Of a DNA stretch of 64,000 bases, positions 42,431-51,182 are shown piece after piece. Below the pieces are notes generated by a model. It searched no databases. It saw nothing but the letters and a program-made list of their open reading frames with translations, and was not told the origin of the DNA. Within the stretch, counting starts at the first letter, position 1, and the number at the start of each line of letters is the position of its first letter. Source of the DNA: Nocardia sp. MH4 (lineage in GTDB: Bacteria > Actinomycetota > Actinomycetes > Mycobacteriales > Mycobacteriaceae). Made by a program: the position numbers and the translations under genes. The stretch spans positions 1 to 64,000 of the forward strand of contig NZ_LPNR01000103.1 of the NCBI RefSeq assembly GCF_019266065.1, in the 5' to 3' direction.

Positions 42431-43915
42431 ATGACGAACACGAAGCCATCGGCGAGCGAGGCCCCGATTGCCGTCGCGCGCCCCGCGGACAGCACCGCGG
42501 AAAACCCTTACCTCCTCGGCGTTTTCGCGCCGGTGCAGGAGGAATTGACGCTCGACGATCTGCCGGTGATCGGCGAGATTCCCCACGATCTCAACGGTGT
42601 CTACCTGCGCAACGGTCCGAACCGGCAGTTCGCGGCCCCGGGCCGGTACCACATGTTCGACGGCGACGGCATGATCCACGCCGCTCACTTCGACAACGGC
42701 AAGGTCCGCTATCGCAACCGATACGTCCGCACCCGCGCGTTCACGGAGGAATCCGCGGCCGGTCGCGCGCTGTGGACCGGACTGATGGAGAACCCCGCGA
42801 ACAACCCGTGGGGCAACGGCCACGGACTGGGGATCAAGGACGCCGCCAACACCGACGTCATCTTCCACCGCGGTCAGGTTCTCGCCACCTGGTACCTGTG
42901 CGGCACCCCGTATGGGATCGACCCCCTGTCGTTGGAAACGCTCGGCGCCCAGGACTTCCTGGGGACCTTCGCCGGTGACATGATGGCCCATCCGAAGGTC
43001 GACGAGTCGACCGGTGAGCTCATCTGGTTCGACTACGGTCCCGACCAGAACTTCCTGCGCTACGGCATCATCGGGCCGAGCGGACAACAGACGCATCTGA
43101 CCGAGATCGACCTGCCGGCGCCGCGGCTGCCGCACGACATCGCGATCACACAGAACTACTCGATCCTCATGGACCTGCCGCTGGTCCAGGATCAGGATGC
43201 CCGGCGGGCGGGCAAGTACCGCATCTTCTACGACCGGGCACTGCCCTCGCGCTTCGCGGTCATCCCGCGGCACGGCACCGGCGCACAGGTGCGGTGGTTC
43301 GAGGCGAAGCCGTGCTACATCTACCACGTCGTCAACTCCTGGGAGCAGGGCGACGAGATCATCATGGACGTCTGCCGGGTCAAGAATCCGCAACACCAGA
43401 CGACTTTCGATCATCCACTGGCGAGCATGCTCGCCTATATGCGTCTCGATGCGCAGCTCTACCGATACCGGTTCGACCTGCGGACAGGGACGACGACCGA
43501 AACCCCGCTCGACGACGCGAACCTCGAGTTCCCGAGCGTGGATTCGCGGATCGTGGGGCAGTCGCATCGTTACTCCTACAGCATGAGCCTCGGACACGAG
43601 CCGATGTTGCTCTTCGACGGCCTGGTGCGCTTCGACTCCCTGACCGGAACCAAGGAGGAGCACAAGTTCGGCGCGGGGCGCTGGGGTGCCGAAGCACCGT
43701 TCGCGCCGCGCGACGGATCGACCGGTGAGACCGACGGCTACCTGGTCTGCTTCGTGAACGACGAGGCCGAGAATCGCGGCGAGATCGACATCTTCGACGC
43801 TCAGGATGTCGCCGCGGGTCCGATTGCGCGAGTGCTGCTACCGCAGCGCGTGCCGTCCGGTTTCCATGCATGCTGGATCCGCAGCGATCAACTTGCCGAA
43901 CCCCAAGCGGGCTGA
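42431..43915 (+). CDS. Carotenoid-cleavage/lignostilbene-type dioxygenase, copy 1
   Basis: A 494-residue seven-bladed propeller non-haem iron oxygenase. The four iron histidines can be placed at His187 (DMMAHPKVDESTGEL), His235 (PRLPHDIAITQNYS), His299 (KPCYIYHVVNSWEQGDEI) and His479 (VPSGFHACW). GVYLRNGPN and FDGDGMIHAAHF are family signatures. These enzymes split a C=C bond with O2 into two aldehydes or ketones, in carotenoids, stilbenes or isoeugenol-like phenylpropenes. It is the last gene of the PaaN-thiolase-ligase-thioesterase operon, which could process the aldehyde produced. Start ATG at 42431 with GAAAGGAAA upstream. Confidence 0.94.
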   Translation: MTNTKPSASEAPIAVARPADSTAENPYLLGVFAPVQEELTLDDLPVIGEIPHDLNGVYLRNGPNRQFAAPGRYHMFDGDGMIHAAHFDNGKVRYRNRYVRTRAFTEESAAGRALWTGLMENPANNPWGNGHGLGIKDAANTDVIFHRGQVLATWYLCGTPYGIDPLSLETLGAQDFLGTFAGDMMAHPKVDESTGELIWFDYGPDQNFLRYGIIGPSGQQTHLTEIDLPAPRLPHDIAITQNYSILMDLPLVQDQDARRAGKYRIFYDRALPSRFAVIPRHGTGAQVRWFEAKPCYIYHVVNSWEQGDEIIMDVCRVKNPQHQTTFDHPLASMLAYMRLDAQLYRYRFDLRTGTTTETPLDDANLEFPSVDSRIVGQSHRYSYSMSLGHEPMLLFDGLVRFDSLTGTKEEHKFGAGRWGAEAPFAPRDGSTGETDGYLVCFVNDEAENRGEIDIFDAQDVAAGPIARVLLPQRVPSGFHACWIRSDQLAEPQAG

Positions 43916-44000
43916 GCCGCCGAGACGCGGAGCGGCCTTGCGCCGTGGGTGATCCCGCGATCCGCCACGGCGCCAGGCAGCCCCGTCGGCTCGGAGGAGT

Positions 44001-45005
44001 TCAATCGAGGTGTGGAAGGCCTCGTCGATCGACGTGCGCGGATCGCGGCTCCACCATCACGGTGGTCGGCTCCAGTTCACCACCGCACTCGCTGCACGAG
44101 AACCGTGGTGTGAATCCGTCGCCACACGCGACGTGTGTGAACGCGATCGCGTTCCCTTCGGGGGCGGGGAACCACCGTTGGCCCCAAGCGATCATGGCCA
44201 CCACGACGGGGAAAAAGGCGCGTCCCTTGTCGGTCAAGTGATAGGTCGTCCGGTCGACACGTTCGGTGCTGGGCGTTTCGCTCAGCACACCGAGCTCGGT
44301 AAAAGTGCGCAGCCGCTCCGCCACGATCGTCGGAGACGCCCGCATCCGTTCGGCGAACTCGCTGTAGCGCCGGGCGCCGAGAAGCGCCGAACCCAGCATC
44401 GCGGCGGACCATCTGTTGCCGATGAGATCCATCGTCTGTGGAAGCACGTGGGGCATCCGGACGGCGCCACTCGATCGCCGTCGGTTCGAGGCCGCGGGGA
44501 CGCTGCGCGTCCAACCGCCGCTCGGGCCCATCTCGGCGACGACGTCACGGGCGTCGGCGGGGGACCCGCACGATGCGCACTCCAGTCGCGGTGTGAAGTG
44601 CCGGTCGCACGTGGTGTGGCGCATGAGGGGGAGTACGCCGTGATCGGGCGCCCACCGTAATTCCCATGACCACACCGAGAGCAGAATCGACCACAGCTCC
44701 TGACCGCAGGCGGTCCGCCGATACTCGTACCGGGCGGGCTTGTCCTGGTAGGGGGTCCGCTCGAGCAGCCCCGCATCGGTGAGCACCGCCAGTCGCGAGG
44801 ACAGCACGGCGTGCGAGATTCCACCCGCGCCCATCCAATCGCGGTACCGCTTGGCCCCTTGGAAGGAGTGGCGCAGGATCCACAGGTTCCACTCGTCTCC
44901 CAGGAGTCCCAGGGCCACAGCGATGGAGTTGTCCCCGCCCGGGGTGAGCATGCGCCCGGCGGTCGGAGTCCTGGGCTCCGCGTCGGGTGCATGCTCATCG
45001 GACAT
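44001..45005 (-). CDS. Duplicated HxlR-type regulator with zinc-ribbon-like knuckles, copy 2
   Basis: A 334-residue protein with the same double architecture as the one at 36146. Winged helix 1 spans ~28-115 (ALGLLGDEWNLWILRHSFQG; LSSRLAVLTDAGLL) and is followed by C133 and C143-x2-C146. Winged helix 2 spans ~190-275 (TMDLIGNRWSAAMLGSALLG; IVAERLRTFTELGVL) and is followed by C294 and C304-x2-C307. HF/FTPRLECASCG and GFTPRFSCSECG show that the two knuckles are true repeats. It is the last gene of the minus-strand thiolase-dioxygenase operon (8-bp gap after the dioxygenase). It probably controls this half of the cluster. Confidence 0.85.
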   Translation of the reverse strand: MSDEHAPDAEPRTPTAGRMLTPGGDNSIAVALGLLGDEWNLWILRHSFQGAKRYRDWMGAGGISHAVLSSRLAVLTDAGLLERTPYQDKPARYEYRRTACGQELWSILLSVWSWELRWAPDHGVLPLMRHTTCDRHFTPRLECASCGSPADARDVVAEMGPSGGWTRSVPAASNRRRSSGAVRMPHVLPQTMDLIGNRWSAAMLGSALLGARRYSEFAERMRASPTIVAERLRTFTELGVLSETPSTERVDRTTYHLTDKGRAFFPVVVAMIAWGQRWFPAPEGNAIAFTHVACGDGFTPRFSCSECGGELEPTTVMVEPRSAHVDRRGLPHLD

Positions 45006-45013
45006 CCCCAGAA

Positions 45014-46546
45014 CTATAGCCCGGGGCGATCGAGTCCTATCGCCTCCGTCGGGTCGTCGTTCGTTCGCCACCGCGGCAGGGCCGAACCCGGTGCCCAGGT
45101 GGAATGCGTGCCGCTGGAGACACGCTCCGGCAGGCGAATCCGCGCCACCGGCCCGTCCGCGACACGAGCGGCGTCGAAAACCAGACACTCCGACAGGTCC
45201 TCGTCGACGTTCGAGACGATCGTGACCAGATAGCCGTCGTCCTCTTCGGTGCCGCCGACGCGCGGCGCCATCGCTGTCTCGCTGCCGAACACGCCGTCGC
45301 CGAACACGAAGCGCTCTTCCTGTCCGGTGACGGTGTCGTGCTTGACCAGGCCGTCGAACAGGAACCAGCCGGGGCGGCCGGTGGCGGCGTAGGTGTAGCG
45401 GTGCGAGCGACCGGCATGCCGGGGATTGATCATCCCGAACTCGGTGACGCTGTCCGAGAGTCGTTCCTCGCGAACCTCTCCCGTGCGCAGGTTCAACCGC
45501 CACCGATGCAGGTGGGTTCCCATCCGGTCGAGGGCCAGGAATCGGAACATCCGCTGGTAGATCCCGCCGTCTCCGGTGTCCTCGGGCTCCGGGTGCTCCT
45601 GGTGGAAGCCCTCGAGGACGATCTCGTCACCGGTCTCGTAGGCGTTGGTCCAGTGCAGCACGTACGTGGAGGAGGCCTCGAACCAGCGGATCTGATCGCT
45701 GGTTCCCCGACGCGGAATCACGCCGAGTCGCAGCGGGATGTCGGGGTGGAAGCGTGAGACGTAGCGGCCGGCCTCGAGCGCCTCGGGCAGCCAGAACAGC
45801 GGACAGTCGTTGAGGATCGCGTAGTTGTCGGTGAACGCCATGTCGTGGGGCAGGCGCGACCCGGGCAGTTCGATGTCCACGTAGTGGGCGAGGCGGTCCT
45901 GCGCATCGACGACGCCGTAGTGCATATAGGGGGCGTCGGTGCTGTAGTTGAAGAACAGCAGTTCGCCGGTTCGCTCGTCGACCTTCGGGTGCGCCGATAC
46001 GCCGAGGCTTGTCGGGAACTGTCCGTTCCACGTAGCCTTGCCCACCGTCTCGAGTGTCGTCGGGTCGAGAGTGTAGAGGTCACCGCACTGCCAGAAGCTG
46101 GTGAGTGCCTTACCGTTGTGCACGATGACGTCGGTGCTGGACGCATCCTTCATCCGGCCGCGCGCCCCCCAGCCGTCCTGGCGGACGGATCGTTCGGGAT
46201 TCTCGGCGATGCCGGCCCACAGCGGCCCCCCGGCCTCCTGCTCGGCCAGGAAGCCGTCGGTCTTGACGAAGCGGTTGCGGTAGAACGCCTTGCCGTCCCG
46301 GAAGCCGACCGCGTGGATCATGCCGTCGCCGTCGAACGGGTGGTAGCGGCCCTGGAGGGCCGGGTGCACCGGGTTCTCGGTGTTACGCAGGTAGACGCCG
46401 TCGAGGTCGGCCGGCAGTTCGCCGACGATCTCGAGATCGTCGGCACTGCGCTCGACGGTCTGTGGGCGCCACGCGCCGGTGCGATACGGGTGGTCGTCGT
46501 CTGCGGGCAGCGTCGTCAGGGCGCGCCCGAGTACCTCGATCTCCAT
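45014..46546 (-). CDS. Carotenoid-cleavage/lignostilbene-type dioxygenase, copy 2
   Basis: A 510-residue paralogue of the dioxygenase at 42431. Iron ligands fall at His186 (GVSAHPKVDERTGEL), His234 (SRLPHDMAFTDNYA), His298 (STYVLHWTNAYETGDEI) and His481 (SSGTHSTW). GVYLRNTENPVHPA replaces the GVYLRNGPN signature, and the surroundings of the ligands differ, so the two enzymes likely cut different substrates or positions. It lies 19 bp after the SCP2-type thiolase and 8 bp before the HxlR-type regulator in one operon. Confidence 0.94.
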   Translation of the reverse strand: MEIEVLGRALTTLPADDDHPYRTGAWRPQTVERSADDLEIVGELPADLDGVYLRNTENPVHPALQGRYHPFDGDGMIHAVGFRDGKAFYRNRFVKTDGFLAEQEAGGPLWAGIAENPERSVRQDGWGARGRMKDASSTDVIVHNGKALTSFWQCGDLYTLDPTTLETVGKATWNGQFPTSLGVSAHPKVDERTGELLFFNYSTDAPYMHYGVVDAQDRLAHYVDIELPGSRLPHDMAFTDNYAILNDCPLFWLPEALEAGRYVSRFHPDIPLRLGVIPRRGTSDQIRWFEASSTYVLHWTNAYETGDEIVLEGFHQEHPEPEDTGDGGIYQRMFRFLALDRMGTHLHRWRLNLRTGEVREERLSDSVTEFGMINPRHAGRSHRYTYAATGRPGWFLFDGLVKHDTVTGQEERFVFGDGVFGSETAMAPRVGGTEEDDGYLVTIVSNVDEDLSECLVFDAARVADGPVARIRLPERVSSGTHSTWAPGSALPRWRTNDDPTEAIGLDRPGL

Positions 46547-46565
46547 GTTCCTCTCCTGATTCCGA

Positions 46566-47783
46566 TCAGTGCCCGACGACGAAACTGGCTGTCGTCGAGG
46601 TGCTTCCGCCGAAGTTCAACATCGCGGCCCGGCGCGCGCCGTCGACCTGGTACGCGTCCGCTCGGCCCGTCACCTGGCGGTGGCAGTCCAGCAGCATCCG
46701 CACACCGGTTGCGCCGACCGGGTGCCCGACGCCGAGGAGGCCGCCACTGGGATTCACCGGGATCCGGCCACCGATCTCGAGGTCGCCCGCTTCCACGGCG
46801 CGCCAGCTCTCCCCGGGCGGTGTGATCCCGAAGTGGTCGACGGCGAGGTACTCGCTCATGGTGAAGCAGTCGTGCGTCTCGATGAGGTCGAGGTCGTCTA
46901 CGCCGGCGATCCCGGCGCGGGCGAACGCGTCGCCGATCGTGTCGCGCACGTGCGGGAAGACGAACGTGTCCTCGGCGCTGCGCGAGAGCTTCTCCGCGAG
47001 GGACAGCCCTACGGTCCGGTGCCCCCAGCCGAGGATGCTCGACTGCCGTGCCGCGTCCCGCCGCACGGCCGGGTGGTCGGAGCGGACCAGGACGACGCCG
47101 GCGGCGCCGTCGGTGAGCGGCCCGCAGTCCGCCTTGCGCAGGCGGCCCTCGACGGGCGGATTGGCCATCGGGTCGGCGCTGAACGACGCCGCGGTCCGGT
47201 CCCAATCCCGGGTCTGTGCCAGGGGGTTGCGGCCGGCGTTGCGCGCGTTCAGTTCCGCGATGGCCCACAGGTGTTCGTCGGCGAGCCCGTAGCGTCGGTC
47301 GTACTCGTCGGCGATCTTGTCGAACATATACGGCCACATGAACTTTGCGTCCGTGCCCTCGCGGCCCGCCCAGGCCGCGGTGCCCATGTGCCGGGCGCCG
47401 AGGTCGCCCGGCACGGTCTTCTCGAGTTCGGCTCCGACCACCAGGGCGCAGTCGTAGCGGCCGGACTCGATGTCGGCCATGGCGGCGAGCACCGCGAGCG
47501 ATCCCGATGCGCAGGCACCCTCATGCCGGGTGGCGGGCACACCCCACAGGTCCGGGACCACCGAGGGTGGCATCGCACCCAGGTGCCCCTGACCGGTGAA
47601 CAGCTGGCCGAAGGCGTTGCCGACGTGGACGACGCCGATGTCGCCGACATCCAGCCCGGAGTCGGCGAGGGTGCCCTCGACGACCTCGCGCATCAGGTCG
47701 GACACATCGAGGCCTTCCCGGGTGAGGTTTCGTGCGAAATCTGTTTGGTAGCCGCCGATTATTCGAATCGTGTCAGTACGCAT
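46566..47783 (-). CDS. SCP2-type thiolase
   Basis: A 405-residue thiolase of the SCP2/lipid-transfer subgroup. Its nucleophile lies in RHEGACASGSLAV, the subgroup's HDCF box is seen in LIETHDCFTMSEYLAVD, and GGLLGVGHPVGATGVRM carries the histidine. SCP2-type thiolases handle branched or sterol-like 3-ketoacyl-CoAs, or act with partner proteins. It is the first gene of the operon with dioxygenase copy 2 and regulator copy 2. It is divergent from thiolase copy 2 at 47885, with a 101-bp shared promoter region. The start is the ATG at 47783. Confidence 0.9.
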   Translation of the reverse strand: MRTDTIRIIGGYQTDFARNLTREGLDVSDLMREVVEGTLADSGLDVGDIGVVHVGNAFGQLFTGQGHLGAMPPSVVPDLWGVPATRHEGACASGSLAVLAAMADIESGRYDCALVVGAELEKTVPGDLGARHMGTAAWAGREGTDAKFMWPYMFDKIADEYDRRYGLADEHLWAIAELNARNAGRNPLAQTRDWDRTAASFSADPMANPPVEGRLRKADCGPLTDGAAGVVLVRSDHPAVRRDAARQSSILGWGHRTVGLSLAEKLSRSAEDTFVFPHVRDTIGDAFARAGIAGVDDLDLIETHDCFTMSEYLAVDHFGITPPGESWRAVEAGDLEIGGRIPVNPSGGLLGVGHPVGATGVRMLLDCHRQVTGRADAYQVDGARRAAMLNFGGSTSTTASFVVGH

Positions 47784-47828
47784 GTACGCCGCTCTCTGCT
47801 GAAGGTCTTGCGGTTCCGTGATGGTCAG

Positions 47829-47846
47829 ACTACAACTAACAGAGTG
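47829..47846. promoter_or_regulatory. Candidate cluster operator 3
   Basis: ACTACAACTAACAGAGTG in the divergent thiolase promoter agrees at 11 of 18 positions with the candidate operator at 37172-37189. It shares the ACTxCAA and AGTG ends. It is an AT-richer island within GC-rich DNA. Weak evidence. Confidence 0.3.
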
Positions 47847-47884
47847 ATGCAAGCCACTCAACTGTCGAGAAGGCGGGGGACGCC

Positions 47885-49075
47885 ATGACGCGGGCATTGG
47901 TCTACGACGCGGTCCGGCTGCCCCGCGGGCGGGTGCGCCGCAGCGGCGGCACCCTCGCGCAGATTCCGCCGCACGCGCTGTTCGCCCAGCTCCTCACCGC
48001 ACTCGAGCAGCGCGGTCTGGCCGCCGCGGGCGTCGACGAGATCGTGTTGGGGATCAGCACGGTCACCGGGGAGCAAGGGGGAAACCTGGCCAGGGCAGCG
48101 GCTCTCTCCGCCGGGTGGCCCGACGCCGTGGGCGGCATGGTGGTGTCCCGGCTCTGCTGTTCGGGCATCGAAGCGATCGGCACCGCCGCCGCGAAAGTGA
48201 CTGCGGGACAAGTCGATGTCGTGGTCGCCGGTGGTGTCGAATCGATGTCGCGGGTACCGATGCTCTCCGACACACCCGCGATCGCCACCGACCACGAGCT
48301 GGGCGAGCGCACTGGATTCGTGACCATCGGGGTCTCCGCCGACGCGACGGCCGTCGCGCACGGGTTCACCCGCATCGAGCTGGACGAGTTCGCGGCGCGG
48401 TCGCATCGGCGAGCGGCCGCCGCGCCGCCGTCGGATGCGGTGGTGGCGGTGAAATGCTCGGGCGAGGTGATCCTCGCGGTCGACGAGGGCGCCCGCCCGG
48501 ACGCCACCGCCCAGCAGTTCGCGGCGCTCCCGGCCCTCTTCGACGACGACCTGGCGTGGGAACGCGTGCGCCGACGGCTCCCGGAGCTGACCCGGCCCCG
48601 GAGTGGCCTGCACTCGATCGCGACGGCCCCGCAGCTCGCCGACGGCGCGTCCGCTGCCGTGATCGCCGGTCCCGACGCGGCGAACGGCCGGCTGCGCGGG
48701 CGGGCACCGGTCGCCGAGATCGTCGCCGTCACGCACCGGTCGGTCCGCTCGCCGCTGCTGAGCGCACCGGTCGACGCGGCGCGAGACGCACTGCGCCGTG
48801 CGGGGATCGGGGCCGGCGACCTCGACATCGTCGAGGCCAACGAGTCCTTCGCCGTCAGCCCGCTGCTGCTGATCCGCGAACTCGGCCTCGACCCCGACCG
48901 GGTCAACCCCACGGGCGGCGCCCACGCCGTCGGCCACCCGCTGGGCGCTACCGGCGGCAACCTCCTCGTCTCGGCCCTCGACGGGCTCCGCCGCGTCGAC
49001 GGCGAACACGCCCTGGTCACGATTCCAGCCGCGCTGGGCCTCGGCTCCGCGCTGATCCTGCGCCGGTTGAGCTGA
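47885..49075 (+). CDS. Divergent thiolase lacking the second catalytic cysteine, copy 2
   Basis: A 396-residue paralogue of the enzyme at 38934. It has VVSRLCCSGIEAIG with the double cysteine, VAGGVESMSRVPML, VEANESFAVS in place of NEAF, HAVGHPLGATGGNL, and a C-terminus TIPAALGLGSALI without the second cysteine. The same four departures in two diverged copies mean they are an established subtype and not random decay. It is followed by ligase copy C in one unit. Start ATG at 47885 after GGCGGGGGA. Confidence 0.88.
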   Translation: MTRALVYDAVRLPRGRVRRSGGTLAQIPPHALFAQLLTALEQRGLAAAGVDEIVLGISTVTGEQGGNLARAAALSAGWPDAVGGMVVSRLCCSGIEAIGTAAAKVTAGQVDVVVAGGVESMSRVPMLSDTPAIATDHELGERTGFVTIGVSADATAVAHGFTRIELDEFAARSHRRAAAAPPSDAVVAVKCSGEVILAVDEGARPDATAQQFAALPALFDDDLAWERVRRRLPELTRPRSGLHSIATAPQLADGASAAVIAGPDAANGRLRGRAPVAEIVAVTHRSVRSPLLSAPVDAARDALRRAGIGAGDLDIVEANESFAVSPLLLIRELGLDPDRVNPTGGAHAVGHPLGATGGNLLVSALDGLRRVDGEHALVTIPAALGLGSALILRRLS

Positions 49076-49129
49076 GTCCCTTCCTCGCTTCGTCCCCTCT
49101 CGACACCCGTCCGTCTCCAGGAGATAGCC

Positions 49130-50881
49130 ATGTCCGAACCGTTCACCGCGCCCGGGAATTCCGACCCGAATCAGCGCCGGGTTGTGCTCTGCCACCCGGA
49201 AGAGAAGATCCGTGACTACGTTGCCAAGGGGTGGTGGCGGGAGACCACCCTGCTGGACGCCTTCGACGGCTGGGTCCACGCCCGACCCGACCACGACGCC
49301 GTGTCCGATCCGGCGAACCTGACGGACCTGGCGGGCATCGAGGCCGAGACACTCACGTGGAAGGCGATGGCCGACCGCGTCGAACGACTCGCGGCCAGGT
49401 ACCACGAGAGCGGGATCCGGCAGGGCGACGTGGTCGTGGTCCAGGTGCCCAACTCGGTGGCACTGGTCGCGACGTACCTCGCGCTGTGGCGCCTGGGCGC
49501 GGTCGTCAGCCCCGTACCGGTCGCGTACCGGCAGCACGAGTTGTCGAACATCTGCCGTGCCACCGAGGCCAGGGCGGTCGTGACGGTGTCACGCCTGCTC
49601 GGACGCGACATGACCGCCGAGGCGCTCGCGCTCGCCGAACCGGCTGACGGGATCGAGAGCGTGTTCGTGTTCGGTCCCGATCCGGACCCACGCGCGGTGT
49701 CGATGGACTCGTCGGCGTCGTCTGCCGCCACCGAGCAAGCGCGGCGTTACGTCGACGGCCTGGTCCGCACGATCGGCGACCGGATCACGATTTGCTGGAC
49801 CAGCGGGACCGAGGCCGCTCCCAAAGGTGTCCCGCGCTGTCACGCCGACTGGTTCGCGAGCGCGCAGGCGGCTCAGGACGGGCTCGAGACCGACGAGTCG
49901 TCGGTCATCCTCAACCCGTTTCCCATGGTGAACATGGCGGGATTCGCGGCGGCGTTCCTGCCCTGGCTGGTCGGCGGCGGGCACCTGGTCCAGCACCAGC
50001 CGCTGGACCTCGCGGTGTTCCTGGCGCAGATCGCCCGCCACCGCGTCACACACACCTCGATGCCGCCGGCGATCCTGGCGATGCTGCTCCAGCAGGACGC
50101 GCTCCGGGAATCGGTGGACCTGTCGTCGCTGCAGCGGGTCGGCTCGGGCGGCGCACCGTTGCCGCCCAGTGTGGTTCGTCGGTGGCAGGACGAATTCGGA
50201 ATCGAGGTCCTCAACTTCTTCGGCTCCAACGAGGGGGTGTGCCTGCTCGGCGCGCCCGCCGACATCCCGGATCCGGCCGTCCGCGCCCTGCACCTGCCGA
50301 ACTACGGTGCCCCGGACCGGGAATGGGCGACGCGCGTCGCGAAGATGACGTCGGTACGTCTGGTCGACCCGGTGACCGGCGCCGACGTCCACGCTGTCGG
50401 TGAGCGGGGCGAGTTGCGTCTGAAAGGACCCAGCGTCTTCGGCGGCTACCTCGAGGGCACCGCGGCGTCCAGCCCGTTCGACGACCAGGGCTATTTGTGC
50501 AGCGGGGATGTGTTCGAACTCGGCGGCGAGCGCGGCGAATACCTGATCTTCGTCGACCGGATCAAGGAGATCATCATCCGCGGCGGTATGAACATTGCGC
50601 CCGCCGAGATCGAGGGCCTGCTGATGGAGCATCCCGGGGTGGGCGATGTCGCGGTGATCGGCTACCCCGACGACGTGTTCGGGGAGAAGTGTTGTGCCGT
50701 GGTAGTTCCGGCTCCGGGAGCCTCGGTCGAACTCGCCGACCTCGTGAACCATCTACGGGATCGGCAGGTCGCGTCCTTCAAGCTGCCCGAACGGCTCGAA
50801 ATCGTCGATACCATTCCTCGTAACCCGGTCGGCAAGATCATGCGCCGGACCATCCGTGACGCTCTGACACCCTCCGTCTAG
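49130..50881 (+). CDS. Acyl-CoA ligase, cyclohexanecarboxylate-CoA-ligase-like, copy C
   Basis: A 583-residue paralogue of ligase copy B. N-terminal LCHPEEKIRDYVAKGWWRET, ATP loop TICWTSGTEAAPKGVPRCH, LNFFGSNEGVC, IKEIIIRGGMNIAPAEIEG, and catalytic lysine in PRNPVGKIMRRTIRD. The adenylation motifs are identical to copy B, while the acid-binding regions differ. It is the second gene after thiolase copy 2 (54-bp gap, with AGGAGA before the ATG). With copies A and B this gives three ligases in 17 kb, which suggests at least two different acids or two chain-shortened stages. Confidence 0.93.
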   Translation: MSEPFTAPGNSDPNQRRVVLCHPEEKIRDYVAKGWWRETTLLDAFDGWVHARPDHDAVSDPANLTDLAGIEAETLTWKAMADRVERLAARYHESGIRQGDVVVVQVPNSVALVATYLALWRLGAVVSPVPVAYRQHELSNICRATEARAVVTVSRLLGRDMTAEALALAEPADGIESVFVFGPDPDPRAVSMDSSASSAATEQARRYVDGLVRTIGDRITICWTSGTEAAPKGVPRCHADWFASAQAAQDGLETDESSVILNPFPMVNMAGFAAAFLPWLVGGGHLVQHQPLDLAVFLAQIARHRVTHTSMPPAILAMLLQQDALRESVDLSSLQRVGSGGAPLPPSVVRRWQDEFGIEVLNFFGSNEGVCLLGAPADIPDPAVRALHLPNYGAPDREWATRVAKMTSVRLVDPVTGADVHAVGERGELRLKGPSVFGGYLEGTAASSPFDDQGYLCSGDVFELGGERGEYLIFVDRIKEIIIRGGMNIAPAEIEGLLMEHPGVGDVAVIGYPDDVFGEKCCAVVVPAPGASVELADLVNHLRDRQVASFKLPERLEIVDTIPRNPVGKIMRRTIRDALTPSV

Positions 50882-51030
50882 ATTCTGTCGGTCGGCTCAC
50901 CCGATCGAATTCGAGTGCTCGGGCACGTGCTCGTACAGGTCCGAAGGGCGACCGAACCGAACCCACAACGATCGACGCTCCAGCACCGGCGTCGGTCCTC
51001 TGCCAGGTGACGACGAACGGCACCCGGGTC

Positions 51031-51046
51031 GGGGTCGGTGGTCCCT
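51031..51046. promoter_or_regulatory. DosR-like box upstream of GerW-like copy 3
   Basis: GGGGTC-GGTG-GTCCCT lies about 140 bp before the gene start, in a ~95-bp segment shared with the upstream region of GerW copy 2. Conservation of the half-sites with a changed spacer favours a real protein-binding site. Confidence 0.55.
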
Positions 51047-51182
51047 GGTGGCCGTCGCCCGACGGGTGGTCGAATCGAAAGGTCCGTTCGACAGCAAGGC
51101 GCGGACACCGATCGGACCGACCCGTGCGGTTCGGCGTGGCGTCGAATGTCGACATACAGACCGCGTAGGCGAGGAGAGCCCT

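Noticed and set aside
41405..43663. Minus-strand frame of 752 codons
   Set aside because: Antisense to ligase, thioesterase and dioxygenase with full motifs; composition is that of a GC-rich shadow.
46569..47888. Plus-strand frame of 439 codons
   Set aside because: Antisense to the SCP2-type thiolase; no motif or ribosome site.
47858..49537. Minus-strand frame of 559 codons
   Set aside because: Antisense to the thiolase and ligase C, with no family motif.
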